Source: Bacteroidales bacterium (GTDB taxonomy: Bacteria > Bacteroidota > Bacteroidia > Bacteroidales > P3). From it: 16,385 bases of DNA. Positions 1 through 6,436 of the stretch are shown here, in pieces (the stretch's first letter is position 1; each line of letters opens with the position of its first letter). Under the pieces are notes generated by a model that ran no database searches, was not told the origin of the DNA, and worked only from the letters and a program-made list of their open reading frames with translations. Position numbers and translations under genes: made by a program. Where the stretch lies: positions 1 to 16,385 of the forward strand of contig SFPR01000039.1 in NCBI GenBank assembly GCA_004551865.1, read 5' to 3'.

Positions 1-231
1 TTCGACAGAGCCTTTGGCGGTTTGAAGTCTTATGAAGTAAACGCCTTTTTGCAAGGAGGAGACGTCCAAAGCCATGCTGTTGGCGTTGCATTTGCCCGAA
101 AGGAGTTCGCGACCTGTTGCATCAACAAGGGTATAGCCCTTAATCTTGTACGAACACACCACGTTCACGCTCTTGCTTGCAGGATTTGGATATAGCGAAG
201 TGTAACTATCCAAATTCACATTTGATGCCAT
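1..231 (-). pseudogene. T9SS type A C-terminal sorting domain without cargo, gene runs off the left edge
   Basis: On the minus strand an open frame starts at an ATG (229-231) and runs off the window. The 77 codons seen begin MASNVNLDSYTSLYPNPASK and continue with the strand pattern of Por/type IX type A sorting domains: the YPNPA box, VDATGRELL, then LQKGVYFIRL near the C-terminus. In this family the domain sits at the end of secreted proteins, directs them through the type IX system and is cleaved off. Here there is no signal peptide, no cargo and no upstream ATG; the frame closes at a stop at 307-309. A TATCTTTA sequence resembling a -7 box lies directly before the ATG, so a leaderless start cannot be excluded. 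The simplest reading is a remnant whose 5' part was deleted. The family assignment is firm; pseudogene versus real mini-gene is inference. Confidence 0.65.
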
Positions 232-373
232 AAAGATACAAAATTGTTGTTCAATGACAAATTTTTTTTCAAAAATTGTTGAATTGTTTTTCTGATATTG
301 TCCAATTCAAAATAAGCATGGCAAAGAGAAAAGAGGTAATCGCATTTGTAAACCTCTGCAAATCAGATACAAC

Positions 374-457
374 AAAACGCCATTTCAGCAAAACGACTCG
401 GCGTTTTGTCCGACTGAAACGCCGACTTATTTTCTTAACTCGGCGTTTTGCTTTCTG
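374..457. repeat. Array 1: four degenerate units with a 21-nt period
   Basis: CGCC/CGGC cores begin at 378, 399, 420 and 441, exactly 21 nt apart, in A+T-rich DNA. They alternate between AAACGCC and GGCGTTT orientations, so neighbouring units can pair. The best hairpin is AAACGCCGA (417-425) with TCGGCGTTT (440-448), 9 bp perfect; AAAACG (390-395) and CGTTTT (402-407) form another. The first unit carries AAAACGCCATTT (374-385), which recurs identically at 14986-14997 in array 2. The function is unknown. Confidence 0.75.
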
Positions 458-521
458 ATTGATAAATAATGATTTATTCTGACAAACAAGCTGCCGTGTG
501 GAACAAATATTGAGTTGTATG

Positions 522-554
522 TTTGTCAAATTGTCCTATTTTTTTATACCTTTG
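522..554 (+). promoter_or_regulatory. Bacteroidota-type promoter for the diiron-LuxR gene
   Basis: A -33 TTTG (522-525) and a -7 TACCTTTG (547-554) are separated by 21 nt, fitting the phylum consensus TTTG-N19-21-TAnnTTTG. Transcription should start near 560, giving a 5' leader of about 165 nt. An 8-bp inverted repeat, TGACAAAC (480-487) and GTTTGTCA (521-528), overlaps the -33 box and could be an operator. Confidence 0.75.
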
Positions 555-559
555 CACAA

Positions 560-727
560 AAAAAGAAGCGGAACGGTCAAACCCCTTTACCATTCCGCCT
601 CCGAATTTGAAGGAACAATTAAAATTTTAGAAACGACTTACAAATTTTTACGCTGCAAAATTAGTGTCATTTGCCTATGTGGGCAATACCGCAAAAAGGG
701 TATTTTTAATACAAGAGTTGAAGAGAG
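560..727 (+). promoter_or_regulatory. Structured 5' leader of the diiron-LuxR gene
   Basis: About 165 nt separate the predicted start from the ATG. Visible hairpins are GCGGAACGGT (568-577) with ACCATTCCGC (589-598), one mismatch; TTGCC (671-675) with GGCAA (682-686); and AATACC (685-690) with GGTATT (699-704), followed by TTTAAT. The last two share bases and so exclude each other, as in attenuators. Read on the minus strand, the first hairpin is followed by a U-run and looks like a terminator, though no minus-strand gene lies upstream of it. Regulatory action is inferred only. Confidence 0.35.
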
Positions 728-1678
728 ATGAAAGGATATTGTTGTGAAAATGATAAGTTGTACGATGTGATATGCCAAACGCCGGAGCTTTTGTGTGTCA
801 TTGCTCGTTTCGGAATAGGTTGCGGCTTTGGAGACAGGACGATAAGGCAGATTTGTCAGGAAAAGGCGTTGGATTGCAATACTGTTTTGGCGGTCTTGAA
901 CTTTCACACCAAGGCTGTGAGATTTTATGACCCTGAGGTCAATCTTTCGATTGAGTGTCTGCTCGGCTATTTGCAAAATTCGCACAAGTACTATCTTGAT
1001 TATTTGTTCCCCACAATAAGGAAAAAACTTATAGAAGCTGTCGGCAGTCTGACAGATAACGAATTGGCGTTCATGATATTGAAGTTCTTTGATGAGTATG
1101 CGCTATATGTCAAGAGGCACATGGAGAAAGAGGAGAAGGAGGTCTTTCCTTACATAGATGCTTTGTTGAAGGGAAAGCAGGTAAAGCCTGTTGCAATAGA
1201 CATGAGCCTGTTGCATCGAAGCCCGATAGAGAAAAAATTGTCAGAACTCAGAGAGCTGATAATCAAGTTCTACGACATAAATGCGGATGGTATGTTGTTA
1301 AATTCTCTTCTTTACGACATCTTTACGCTGGAGGAGGATTTGACCTGCCATTGCAAGATGGAGACTACTCTTTTTGTCGAACAAGTCAAGCGAATTGAAG
1401 CCTCGGGAGGCAGAAAGTTCAATCAGGCTCTCTCGGAGGAGAGAGATAGCACTCTGAGCGAACGAGAGAAAGAAATTGTAGGCTGTATTGCCATGGGAAT
1501 GAGTAACAAAGAAACCGCCGACCGTCTTTGCATATCGACAAACACCGTTGCCACTCATCGCAAAAACATAGCCAAGAAAATCAACATACACTCTTCGGCT
1601 GCCTTGGTGCTGTATGCGATAATGAACAACATCATAACAACCGAACAAGTTCGCTCGGCAAAAAAGCAGGACAAATAG
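728..1678 (+). CDS. RIC/YtfE-like diiron (hemerythrin-type) protein fused to a LuxR-family HTH
   Basis: This 316-aa protein has three parts. Residues ~10-60 resemble the N-terminal ScdA/DUF542 domain of iron-sulfur-cluster repair proteins, with a lone Cys32 where RIC proteins have CC. Residues ~80-220 are a hemerythrin-like four-helix bundle with candidate ligands H86, H131, E135, H163, H208 and E212. Their spacing closely follows the six ligands known for E. coli YtfE. Residues ~242-303 are a LuxR-type helix-turn-helix (TLSEREKEIV, SNKETADRLCIS, TVATHRKNI). Known RIC proteins repair Fe-S clusters under nitric oxide or oxidative stress. The fused DNA-binding domain suggests a one-component transcription factor that senses NO, O2 or redox state through its diiron centre; this is inference. 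It is monocistronic, with its own promoter and a long leader. Similar proteins occur in Bacteroidales under generic LuxR annotations. Confidence 0.85.
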   Translation: MKGYCCENDKLYDVICQTPELLCVIARFGIGCGFGDRTIRQICQEKALDCNTVLAVLNFHTKAVRFYDPEVNLSIECLLGYLQNSHKYYLDYLFPTIRKKLIEAVGSLTDNELAFMILKFFDEYALYVKRHMEKEEKEVFPYIDALLKGKQVKPVAIDMSLLHRSPIEKKLSELRELIIKFYDINADGMLLNSLLYDIFTLEEDLTCHCKMETTLFVEQVKRIEASGGRKFNQALSEERDSTLSEREKEIVGCIAMGMSNKETADRLCISTNTVATHRKNIAKKINIHSSAALVLYAIMNNIITTEQVRSAKKQDK

Positions 1679-1821
1679 CCTCTCTTTCGATTGGAAAAGT
1701 TCTAAATCCGACAGCGTAGGCAAACACAATCACTCCTCAACTACTATCGGCAAAATGTCGATTTAGGGTAGAATTTTGAGCAAAAAGTATCAAGAAATCA
1801 TGATATATTTCCAAAAAGTAC

Positions 1822-1829
1822 TATTTTTG
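1822..1829 (+). promoter_or_regulatory. -7 promoter element before the abiE-type operon
   Basis: TATTTTTG fits the TAnnTTTG -7 consensus and lies 23 nt before the GTG start of the antitoxin gene, giving a leader of about 15 nt. No good TTTG is seen at the expected -33 position (around 1798-1801), so the promoter may be weak or activator-dependent. The rest of the 1679-1852 gap shows no gene and no clear terminator. Confidence 0.45.
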
Positions 1830-1852
1830 CAGTGTTTTAGAAATGAAATAGC

Positions 1853-2497
1853 GTGCCAAGTTTTTTAGAATTTAAGTCTGAACTGCTGCCCTTGGGGTGT
1901 TTTTCGGTTCATCAGGCGAGAGTGTTCTTCCCTTTGTTTGACAGGAATAACCTCAGTCGGTGGTCGCAAAGGGGGTTGCTTGTCAAATTGAGGCAGGGTT
2001 GGTATTCTTTTCCCGAACTTTTGCAACGATGCGGCTTTTCTCGTTATGTGGCTTGCCGAATTTATCGTCCCTCATACGTCAGCCTTCATACGGCATTGAG
2101 CATCTATGGAATGATTCCCGAGGCAGTTGCGAAAATAACGTCTGTAACGACACTCAAAACCACCAATTTTGAAAACAAATTTGGGCAGTATTCTTACCAA
2201 AGTGTCAAACCCGATATATTTTTTGGCTACAAGCCGGTGTTGCTTGCTCCAAATACTGCCGTTGTCAATTCCCCTCAACAAACTTGGCTCTTGGCTTTGC
2301 CCGAAAAAGCCTTGTTGGATTTGCTTTATCTCTATCCTTTTTATGATACCGAAGAGGAATTGGAGCAACTGCGTCTTGACGATTATTATATGACGGAGGA
2401 ACTTAACCTTGACCGTTTGGCAGAGTATCAGCAGAGAATAGGCAACAAGGCTTTGGATTGTCGAGTGGAGAAACTTCTAAAAGTATATAAATTATGA
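1853..2497 (+). CDS. AbiEi-family antitoxin (type IV toxin-antitoxin)
   Basis: This 214-aa protein begins at GTG (1853). A stop lies in frame at 1844-1846, so an ATG-started longer form is impossible. The N-terminal ~60 residues look like a winged helix-turn-helix (SVHQARVFFPLFDRNNLSRW, then QGWYSF). The middle carries the AbiEi core: YRPSYVSLHTALSIYGMIPE, a TTxKT strand, and PEKALLDLLYLYP at about residues 150-163. Its stop overlaps the start of the next gene (ATGA), the usual layout for AbiE pairs, in which the antitoxin comes first. In characterised AbiE systems this protein represses its own promoter and counteracts the toxin without binding it directly. The annotation rests on these motifs plus the diagnostic partner. 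Co-regulation through the -7 box at 1822 is inferred. Confidence 0.85.
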   Translation: MPSFLEFKSELLPLGCFSVHQARVFFPLFDRNNLSRWSQRGLLVKLRQGWYSFPELLQRCGFSRYVACRIYRPSYVSLHTALSIYGMIPEAVAKITSVTTLKTTNFENKFGQYSYQSVKPDIFFGYKPVLLAPNTAVVNSPQQTWLLALPEKALLDLLYLYPFYDTEEELEQLRLDDYYMTEELNLDRLAEYQQRIGNKALDCRVEKLLKVYKL

Positions 2498-3279
2498 TAG
2501 ACCTCAATTATATTTCTTCGTATTATCCTGCCCATATCGCAACAAGGGCAGATTTTCAAAAGCATATATTGAAAGAGTATATTCAACTTATGGTTCTTGA
2601 CTATTTGTCGTCCTCTCCATATATCGGTAAGCTGGCATTCATAGGCGGGACTAATCTTAGGCTTATCAAAGGGATAGACAGATTTTCGGAAGACCTCGAT
2701 TTTGATTGCAAGAGCTTGACAGAGCAAGAATTTATCAAGATGACAGATGACATCATTGTGTTTCTCAGAAGAGAGGGTTTGTCTGTCGAAGCACGAGATA
2801 AGGCAAACGCTAAATTGACTGCTTTCAGGAGGAATATATATTTCCCCGAATTTCTTTTTGAACTCGGACTTAGCGGTCATAAAGAGGAGAGGTTTCTTTT
2901 GAAAATAGAGGCTCAGGACCAAGCAGTGGCATATTCGGTTGAAATGAATTTCGTTCAACGATGCGGCTTCTTCTTTTCGCTGCCTACTCCTTCGATTTCG
3001 GTCTTGTTGAGCATGAAATTGTCGGCTTTGCTTGCAAGAGCAAAAGGGCGAGACTTCTATGATTGTATGTTCTTGATGCAATATGCCAAGCCGTCGTATG
3101 AGTTCCTTGCCACAAGATCGGGGATAAGCAATCACGAAGAATTAAAACAAGCTCTCAAAAGCAAATTGGCAACAATAGATTTGAATGTCAAGAAACGTGA
3201 TTTTGAACATCTGTTGTTTGACAGCCGTTCTGCGGGAAAAATTCTGCGATTTGCAGACTTTGTGGAGTTGAATTTGTAA
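2494..3279 (+). CDS. AbiEii/AbiGii-family nucleotidyltransferase toxin
   Basis: This 261-aa protein carries the DNA polymerase-beta-like nucleotidyltransferase signature of AbiEii. Motif I is GGTNLR (51-56), followed by RFSEDLDFD (63-71) with acidic residues D67 and D69 as metal ligands. Conserved lysines follow (K137, K175), and then GRDFYD (185-190), matching the family's (K/R)xRDxxD-like motif. In tested relatives, such as MenT/AbiEii enzymes, the toxin transfers nucleotides, in some cases onto tRNA acceptor ends, and stops growth; the substrate here is unknown. It overlaps the antitoxin gene by 4 nt and ends just before a bidirectional terminator, so the two genes form a closed operon. 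All expected catalytic residues are present, so it appears intact. It may act in phage defence or merely as an addiction module. Confidence 0.88.
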   Translation: MIDLNYISSYYPAHIATRADFQKHILKEYIQLMVLDYLSSSPYIGKLAFIGGTNLRLIKGIDRFSEDLDFDCKSLTEQEFIKMTDDIIVFLRREGLSVEARDKANAKLTAFRRNIYFPEFLFELGLSGHKEERFLLKIEAQDQAVAYSVEMNFVQRCGFFFSLPTPSISVLLSMKLSALLARAKGRDFYDCMFLMQYAKPSYEFLATRSGISNHEELKQALKSKLATIDLNVKKRDFEHLLFDSRSAGKILRFADFVELNL

Positions 3280-3304
3280 AATGAATTGGCAAGAGGGTAT
3301 AAAG

Positions 3305-3338
3305 AAAGCGGCGTACCGCTTTGACGATACGCCGCTTT
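3305..3338. terminator. Bidirectional terminator between converging genes
   Basis: AAAGCGGCGTA (3305-3315) pairs perfectly over 11 bp with TACGCCGCTTT (3328-3338) across a 12-nt loop. A T-rich run follows on the plus strand (GTTATTTTCTTTC), and a weaker T-rich run (TTCTTTATA) follows on the minus strand. It separates the AbiE-type operon (+) from gap (-), so it serves both. Confidence 0.88.
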
Positions 3339-3357
3339 GTTATTTTCTTTCGGCAAG

Positions 3358-4365
3358 TTAGATTAGTTTTGCCAATCTTTCAGCCAAGTCGCACACTCTG
3401 TTTGAGTATCCGTTCTCGTTGTCGTACCAAGAAACGACCTTTACAAAGTTGCCGTCCATTACCATTGTGAGCTTCGAGTCGAAGATTGAAGAGTGGGTGT
3501 TGCCAACTATGTCGCAGCTTACGATAGGGTCTTCTACGTATTCCAAGATACCTTTCATCGGACCTTCTGCTGCTGCTTTCATTGCTGCATTTACTTCTTC
3601 TACTGTTACGTTCTTTTCCAACTCTACTGTCAAATCCACAACAGAACCGTCAGGTGTAGGAACTCTCATCGACAATCCGTGCAATTTGCCTGCCAATTCG
3701 GGGATAACCAAGCCCACTGCCTTTGCTGCTCCGGTTGAAGTAGGTATGATTGAACAAGCTGCTGCTCTTGCTCTTCTCAAATCTTTGTGAGGCAAATCCA
3801 AGATGTGTTGGTCGTTGGTGTAAGAGTGAACAGTGTTCATCAAGCCACGCTTAATGCCGAAGTTGTCGTTCAACACTTTTGCAATAGGTGCCAAGCAGTT
3901 GGTTGTGCAAGAAGCGTTTGACACACAAGTCATTTCTTTTGTCAATATGTTGTCATTTACTCCCAAAACCACTGTTGCATCTACGTCCTCTGCTTTGTCT
4001 GCAGGCACTGTCAAGATTACTTTCTTTGCTCCTGCTTTGATGTGCTTTGTCATCAAGGCTTTGGTCTTGAAATGACCTGTCGATTCGATTACTATGTCTA
4101 TTCCGAGTTCTCCCCAAGGTAGTTGTTCAGGGTCTTTCTCGGAGTAAACGCGTATCTTCTTGCCATTTACCACCAAATACTCGCCTTCTGCCTTTACTTC
4201 TCCGTCAAATCTGCCGTGAACAGAGTCGTACTTCAACAAGTGTGCAAGTGTTGCTGCATCGGTCAAGTCGTTGATAGCCACAACCTCAACATTTGTTTTT
4301 CTTTGTATGTTCCTAAATGAGACTCTGCCGATACGACCGAATCCGTTAATTGCTACTTTTACCAT
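3358..4365 (-). CDS. gap: Glyceraldehyde-3-phosphate dehydrogenase, type I
   Basis: This 335-aa protein has the normal length and motifs of type I GAPDH. It catalyses reversible oxidation and phosphorylation of glyceraldehyde 3-phosphate to 1,3-bisphosphoglycerate in cytosolic glycolysis and gluconeogenesis. The NAD-binding Rossmann motif NGFGRIGR is at residues 7-14. Asp33 in the INDLTD strand favours NAD over NADP. The catalytic segment SNASCTTNC contains Cys153, and His180 (TVHSYTNDQ) is the base. The C-terminal WYDNENGYSNR segment is intact. The gene has its own strong promoter and a terminator just past the stop, so it is probably monocistronic and highly expressed. No oddities were seen. 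Confidence 0.98.
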   Translation of the reverse strand: MVKVAINGFGRIGRVSFRNIQRKTNVEVVAINDLTDAATLAHLLKYDSVHGRFDGEVKAEGEYLVVNGKKIRVYSEKDPEQLPWGELGIDIVIESTGHFKTKALMTKHIKAGAKKVILTVPADKAEDVDATVVLGVNDNILTKEMTCVSNASCTTNCLAPIAKVLNDNFGIKRGLMNTVHSYTNDQHILDLPHKDLRRARAAACSIIPTSTGAAKAVGLVIPELAGKLHGLSMRVPTPDGSVVDLTVELEKNVTVEEVNAAMKAAAEGPMKGILEYVEDPIVSCDIVGNTHSSIFDSKLTMVMDGNFVKVVSWYDNENGYSNRVCDLAERLAKLI

Positions 4366-4417
4366 AATCTTACGTTTTTAATATGTTAGACTTTATTACG
4401 CTAAAAAAAATCTTTTG

Positions 4418-4449
4418 CAAAGGTATGACTTTATTTCAAAGTGAGCAAA
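4418..4449 (-). promoter_or_regulatory. Promoter of gap
   Basis: Read on the minus strand, TTTG (4449-4446) and TACCTTTG (4425-4418) are separated by 20 nt, a full match to the Bacteroidota housekeeping promoter. Transcription should start near 4411, leaving a leader of about 45 nt. The -33 box begins just past the stop codon of the upstream SGNH-type gene. Confidence 0.82.
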
Positions 4450-4452
4450 ACT

Positions 4453-5652
4453 TTATCGCATGAAAATGGACTTTTCTATCTCTTCCCATAGTGCGTTGTA
4501 CATCATGTCTCCTTGTAAATAATAACCTGAGAGCGTCAGATGTACTTTATCTTTTTGCATTAGTTTTTCTCGTTCCCATTTGGTCGAAGAGCCTTTTTTG
4601 CCCATTATGCTGTACCAATCCCAGACTGCACAGTTGTTTTTTTGTGCCACTTGTTTGATTTGCTCACAGGCTTGTTGCATATTTTGGTTTATTTGTTTGC
4701 GTTTGTACCAACAGTCGGAAGGAGTGGTCAAAAGTATTGCCACTTCGGGAAGTTGGGTTCTTATTTTGGCTATCAGGGTTTCCATGTTGTGTTCAAAGGT
4801 ATTTACTCCGCCCGGTTCGTAGCAATCGTTTGTTCCGAGGCTTATGATTATCAGGTCTAAATGCAGTGTTTTGAGTATTGCATCGTTGTTTGTATTTATG
4901 TAGTGTCGGGCTTCGGCAGAGTTTACTCCGATTGCGTTATATACAACCCCTGCATCGCCACTATCAAAGTAAAATCCATAAATGTACAACGTGTCATCAC
5001 TCGATTTGTTTACTCTTACGGTTATTTTGTCGGTGTAGTCGTTGAGAGAAAACAAGGTGTAGCCATTTTCGTTGTGGCGTTTGGTGTATGAAGGATAGTC
5101 TATGCTTATCTCATCGCCTTCTTTTAGAGGAGAATGATAAACTCTCAGGTCGTTGAAGTCGTATTTCACAGGGTTGCGATTGTTTACTTCTATGGTGATT
5201 TCGGCACTTTGAGCATTGGTGCTTACTGTGTTTGCAAAAAAAGTGTTGTGTTGAGGGTTGTTTGAGAGTATGTTGTGGTGTTTCCACTGCGGACTGTAAG
5301 AGAGCTTGTAGCTGTCGGGACAGCCGTTTGTGAAGGGGCTGACCATGCCTCTTGATGCTTGAAGCCCGGGAAGTATCGACTGGAAATTTGCTCTTGCTCT
5401 TCCGCTGAAAAAGTCTGCTTGCAGGTGAGAGTCTCCAATATGCAGGATATGCACTTGTCCTTTGCCTTGCTTAATCGGACGGACGAACTTGGCATATAGC
5501 TTTTTGAAAGAGTTGAAAGAGTTGCCGCAGTACTCTATTTTGTTCGCTTCGTAGTCGATAAACGAGTAGTGCTGCAGTTCTTTTGGCTGAGCAGTGGTTG
5601 TAAGAGGTGTGATTGCAAAAAGCAAAAGCAAAACAAATCGCAATAGCTTCAT
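4453..5652 (-). CDS. Secreted SGNH/GDSL-type hydrolase-like protein
   Basis: This 399-aa protein starts with a signal peptide (MKLLRFVLLLLFAITPLTTTAQ, residues 1-22), so it is probably exported to the periplasm. SGNH blocks are visible: block I HIGDSHLQAD (71-80) with nucleophile Ser75, a possible block II glycine in AIGVNS (240-245), block III GTND (273-276), and block V KDKVHLT (367-373) with Asp368 and His371 completing the triad. A region of about 150 residues between blocks I and II resembles a beta-rich insert. SGNH enzymes of this type remove or transfer acyl groups on polysaccharides or peptidoglycan, often with an MBOAT acyltransferase. An MBOAT gene is in this window but 8 kb away (13473). 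The start codon overlaps the preceding ABC ATPase stop by 1 nt (TGATG), so the two are co-transcribed. The substrate is unknown. Confidence 0.78.
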   Translation of the reverse strand: MKLLRFVLLLLFAITPLTTTAQPKELQHYSFIDYEANKIEYCGNSFNSFKKLYAKFVRPIKQGKGQVHILHIGDSHLQADFFSGRARANFQSILPGLQASRGMVSPFTNGCPDSYKLSYSPQWKHHNILSNNPQHNTFFANTVSTNAQSAEITIEVNNRNPVKYDFNDLRVYHSPLKEGDEISIDYPSYTKRHNENGYTLFSLNDYTDKITVRVNKSSDDTLYIYGFYFDSGDAGVVYNAIGVNSAEARHYINTNNDAILKTLHLDLIIISLGTNDCYEPGGVNTFEHNMETLIAKIRTQLPEVAILLTTPSDCWYKRKQINQNMQQACEQIKQVAQKNNCAVWDWYSIMGKKGSSTKWEREKLMQKDKVHLTLSGYYLQGDMMYNALWEEIEKSIFMR

Positions 5653-6362
5653 CAGATATTTGCGGTTATTTCCCTGAATGTCTTCTCCAAACTGCCGCCT
5701 GCCGAAAGGTGTTTGGTCTCATCGTCGGCAACCAATCGTCCGTTGTTGATGATGATTACTCTTGAACATACTGCTTCTACTTCTTGCATTATGTGGGTTG
5801 AAAGAAGTATGGTTTTGGTTTTGCCAATTTGTTTGATGAGGTTTCGTATTTCCACAAGCTGGTTGGGGTCTAATCCTGTTGTGGGTTCGTCAAGAATGAG
5901 AACTTTGGGGTCGTGTATCAACGCTTGTGCTATGCCTACTCGCTGTTTGTAGCCTTTGCTCAGTGCTTCTATCTTTTTGTTTGCTTCTTTTTCAAGGCCC
6001 GTAAGAGCGATTATCTCTTCCACTCTGTCTTTTCTGAGTTTTCGCTCTATTTTATGCACTCCTGCAACAAACAAAAGGAATTCTCTCACATACATATCCA
6101 TATATAGAGGGTTTTGTTCGCTCAGATAGCCTACCGATTTCTTTATCTCCATCGGATTATCGAAAATATCGTAGCCGCATACCTTCGCTTCACCCGAAGT
6201 AGGAGGAATGAAACAAGTCAGTATTTTCATCATTGTCGATTTGCCTGCACCGTTTGGTCCGAGCAATCCCACAATCTCACCATCTCCAATGGACAAAGAG
6301 ACATTGTCCAAGGCTTTTTGCTTTCCATATACCTTCGTAAGGTTGTTCACAATAATCGACAT
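5652..6362 (-). CDS. gldA: ABC transporter ATP-binding protein, GldA-like
   Basis: This 236-aa protein is a single nucleotide-binding domain. Walker A GPNGAGKST is at 35-43, the Q-loop at Q83 (LSEQNPLY), the signature LSKGYKQR at 134-141, Walker B LILDEP at 155-160, the D-loop at GLDP, and the H-loop His190. The sequence style (IPPTSGEAKVCGYDI, YLSEQNPLYMDMYVREFLLFVAG) matches the GldA branch of Bacteroidota, which in gliding species pairs with GldF/GldG permeases. It is shorter than the ~300 aa of flavobacterial GldA, lacking the C-terminal extension. No permease gene is adjacent, so the partner must be elsewhere. Non-gliding Bacteroidales carry this gene too, so motility should not be inferred. 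It is the first gene of a two-gene unit with the SGNH-type gene. A weak -7-like TAACTTCG lies at 6394-6387 on the minus strand. Confidence 0.85.
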   Translation of the reverse strand: MSIIVNNLTKVYGKQKALDNVSLSIGDGEIVGLLGPNGAGKSTMMKILTCFIPPTSGEAKVCGYDIFDNPMEIKKSVGYLSEQNPLYMDMYVREFLLFVAGVHKIERKLRKDRVEEIIALTGLEKEANKKIEALSKGYKQRVGIAQALIHDPKVLILDEPTTGLDPNQLVEIRNLIKQIGKTKTILLSTHIMQEVEAVCSRVIIINNGRLVADDETKHLSAGGSLEKTFREITANI

Positions 6363-6407
6363 AACAATATCATTGTTTTAATGGTGCGAAGTTACTCAAA
6401 AAAAACG

Positions 6408-6415
6408 TATTTTTG
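6408..6415 (+). promoter_or_regulatory. -7 element for the four-gene 6437-10259 unit
   Basis: TATTTTTG matches TAnnTTTG and lies 22 nt before the ATG at 6437. No clear TTTG is seen 19-21 nt upstream. It lies within the 74-bp divergent gap to the ABC gene, so both promoters must overlap. The box covers a TTG in frame at 6413, which argues against translation starting there. Confidence 0.55.
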
Positions 6416-6436
6416 CAGGTCGATAAACGGAAAAAT

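Noticed and set aside
374..457. CRISPR array
   Set aside because: Repeats are short and degenerate with alternating orientation; there are no unique spacers of 30 nt or so and no cas genes.
269..529. Small frames on both strands over array 1
   Set aside because: Composition is biased by the repeats and T-runs, with no recognisable motif and no promoter.
6413..6436. Upstream TTG start adding eight residues to the RluA-like protein
   Set aside because: The TTG is part of the TATTTTTG -7 box, so it would lie upstream of the transcript start. ATG 6437 fits better.
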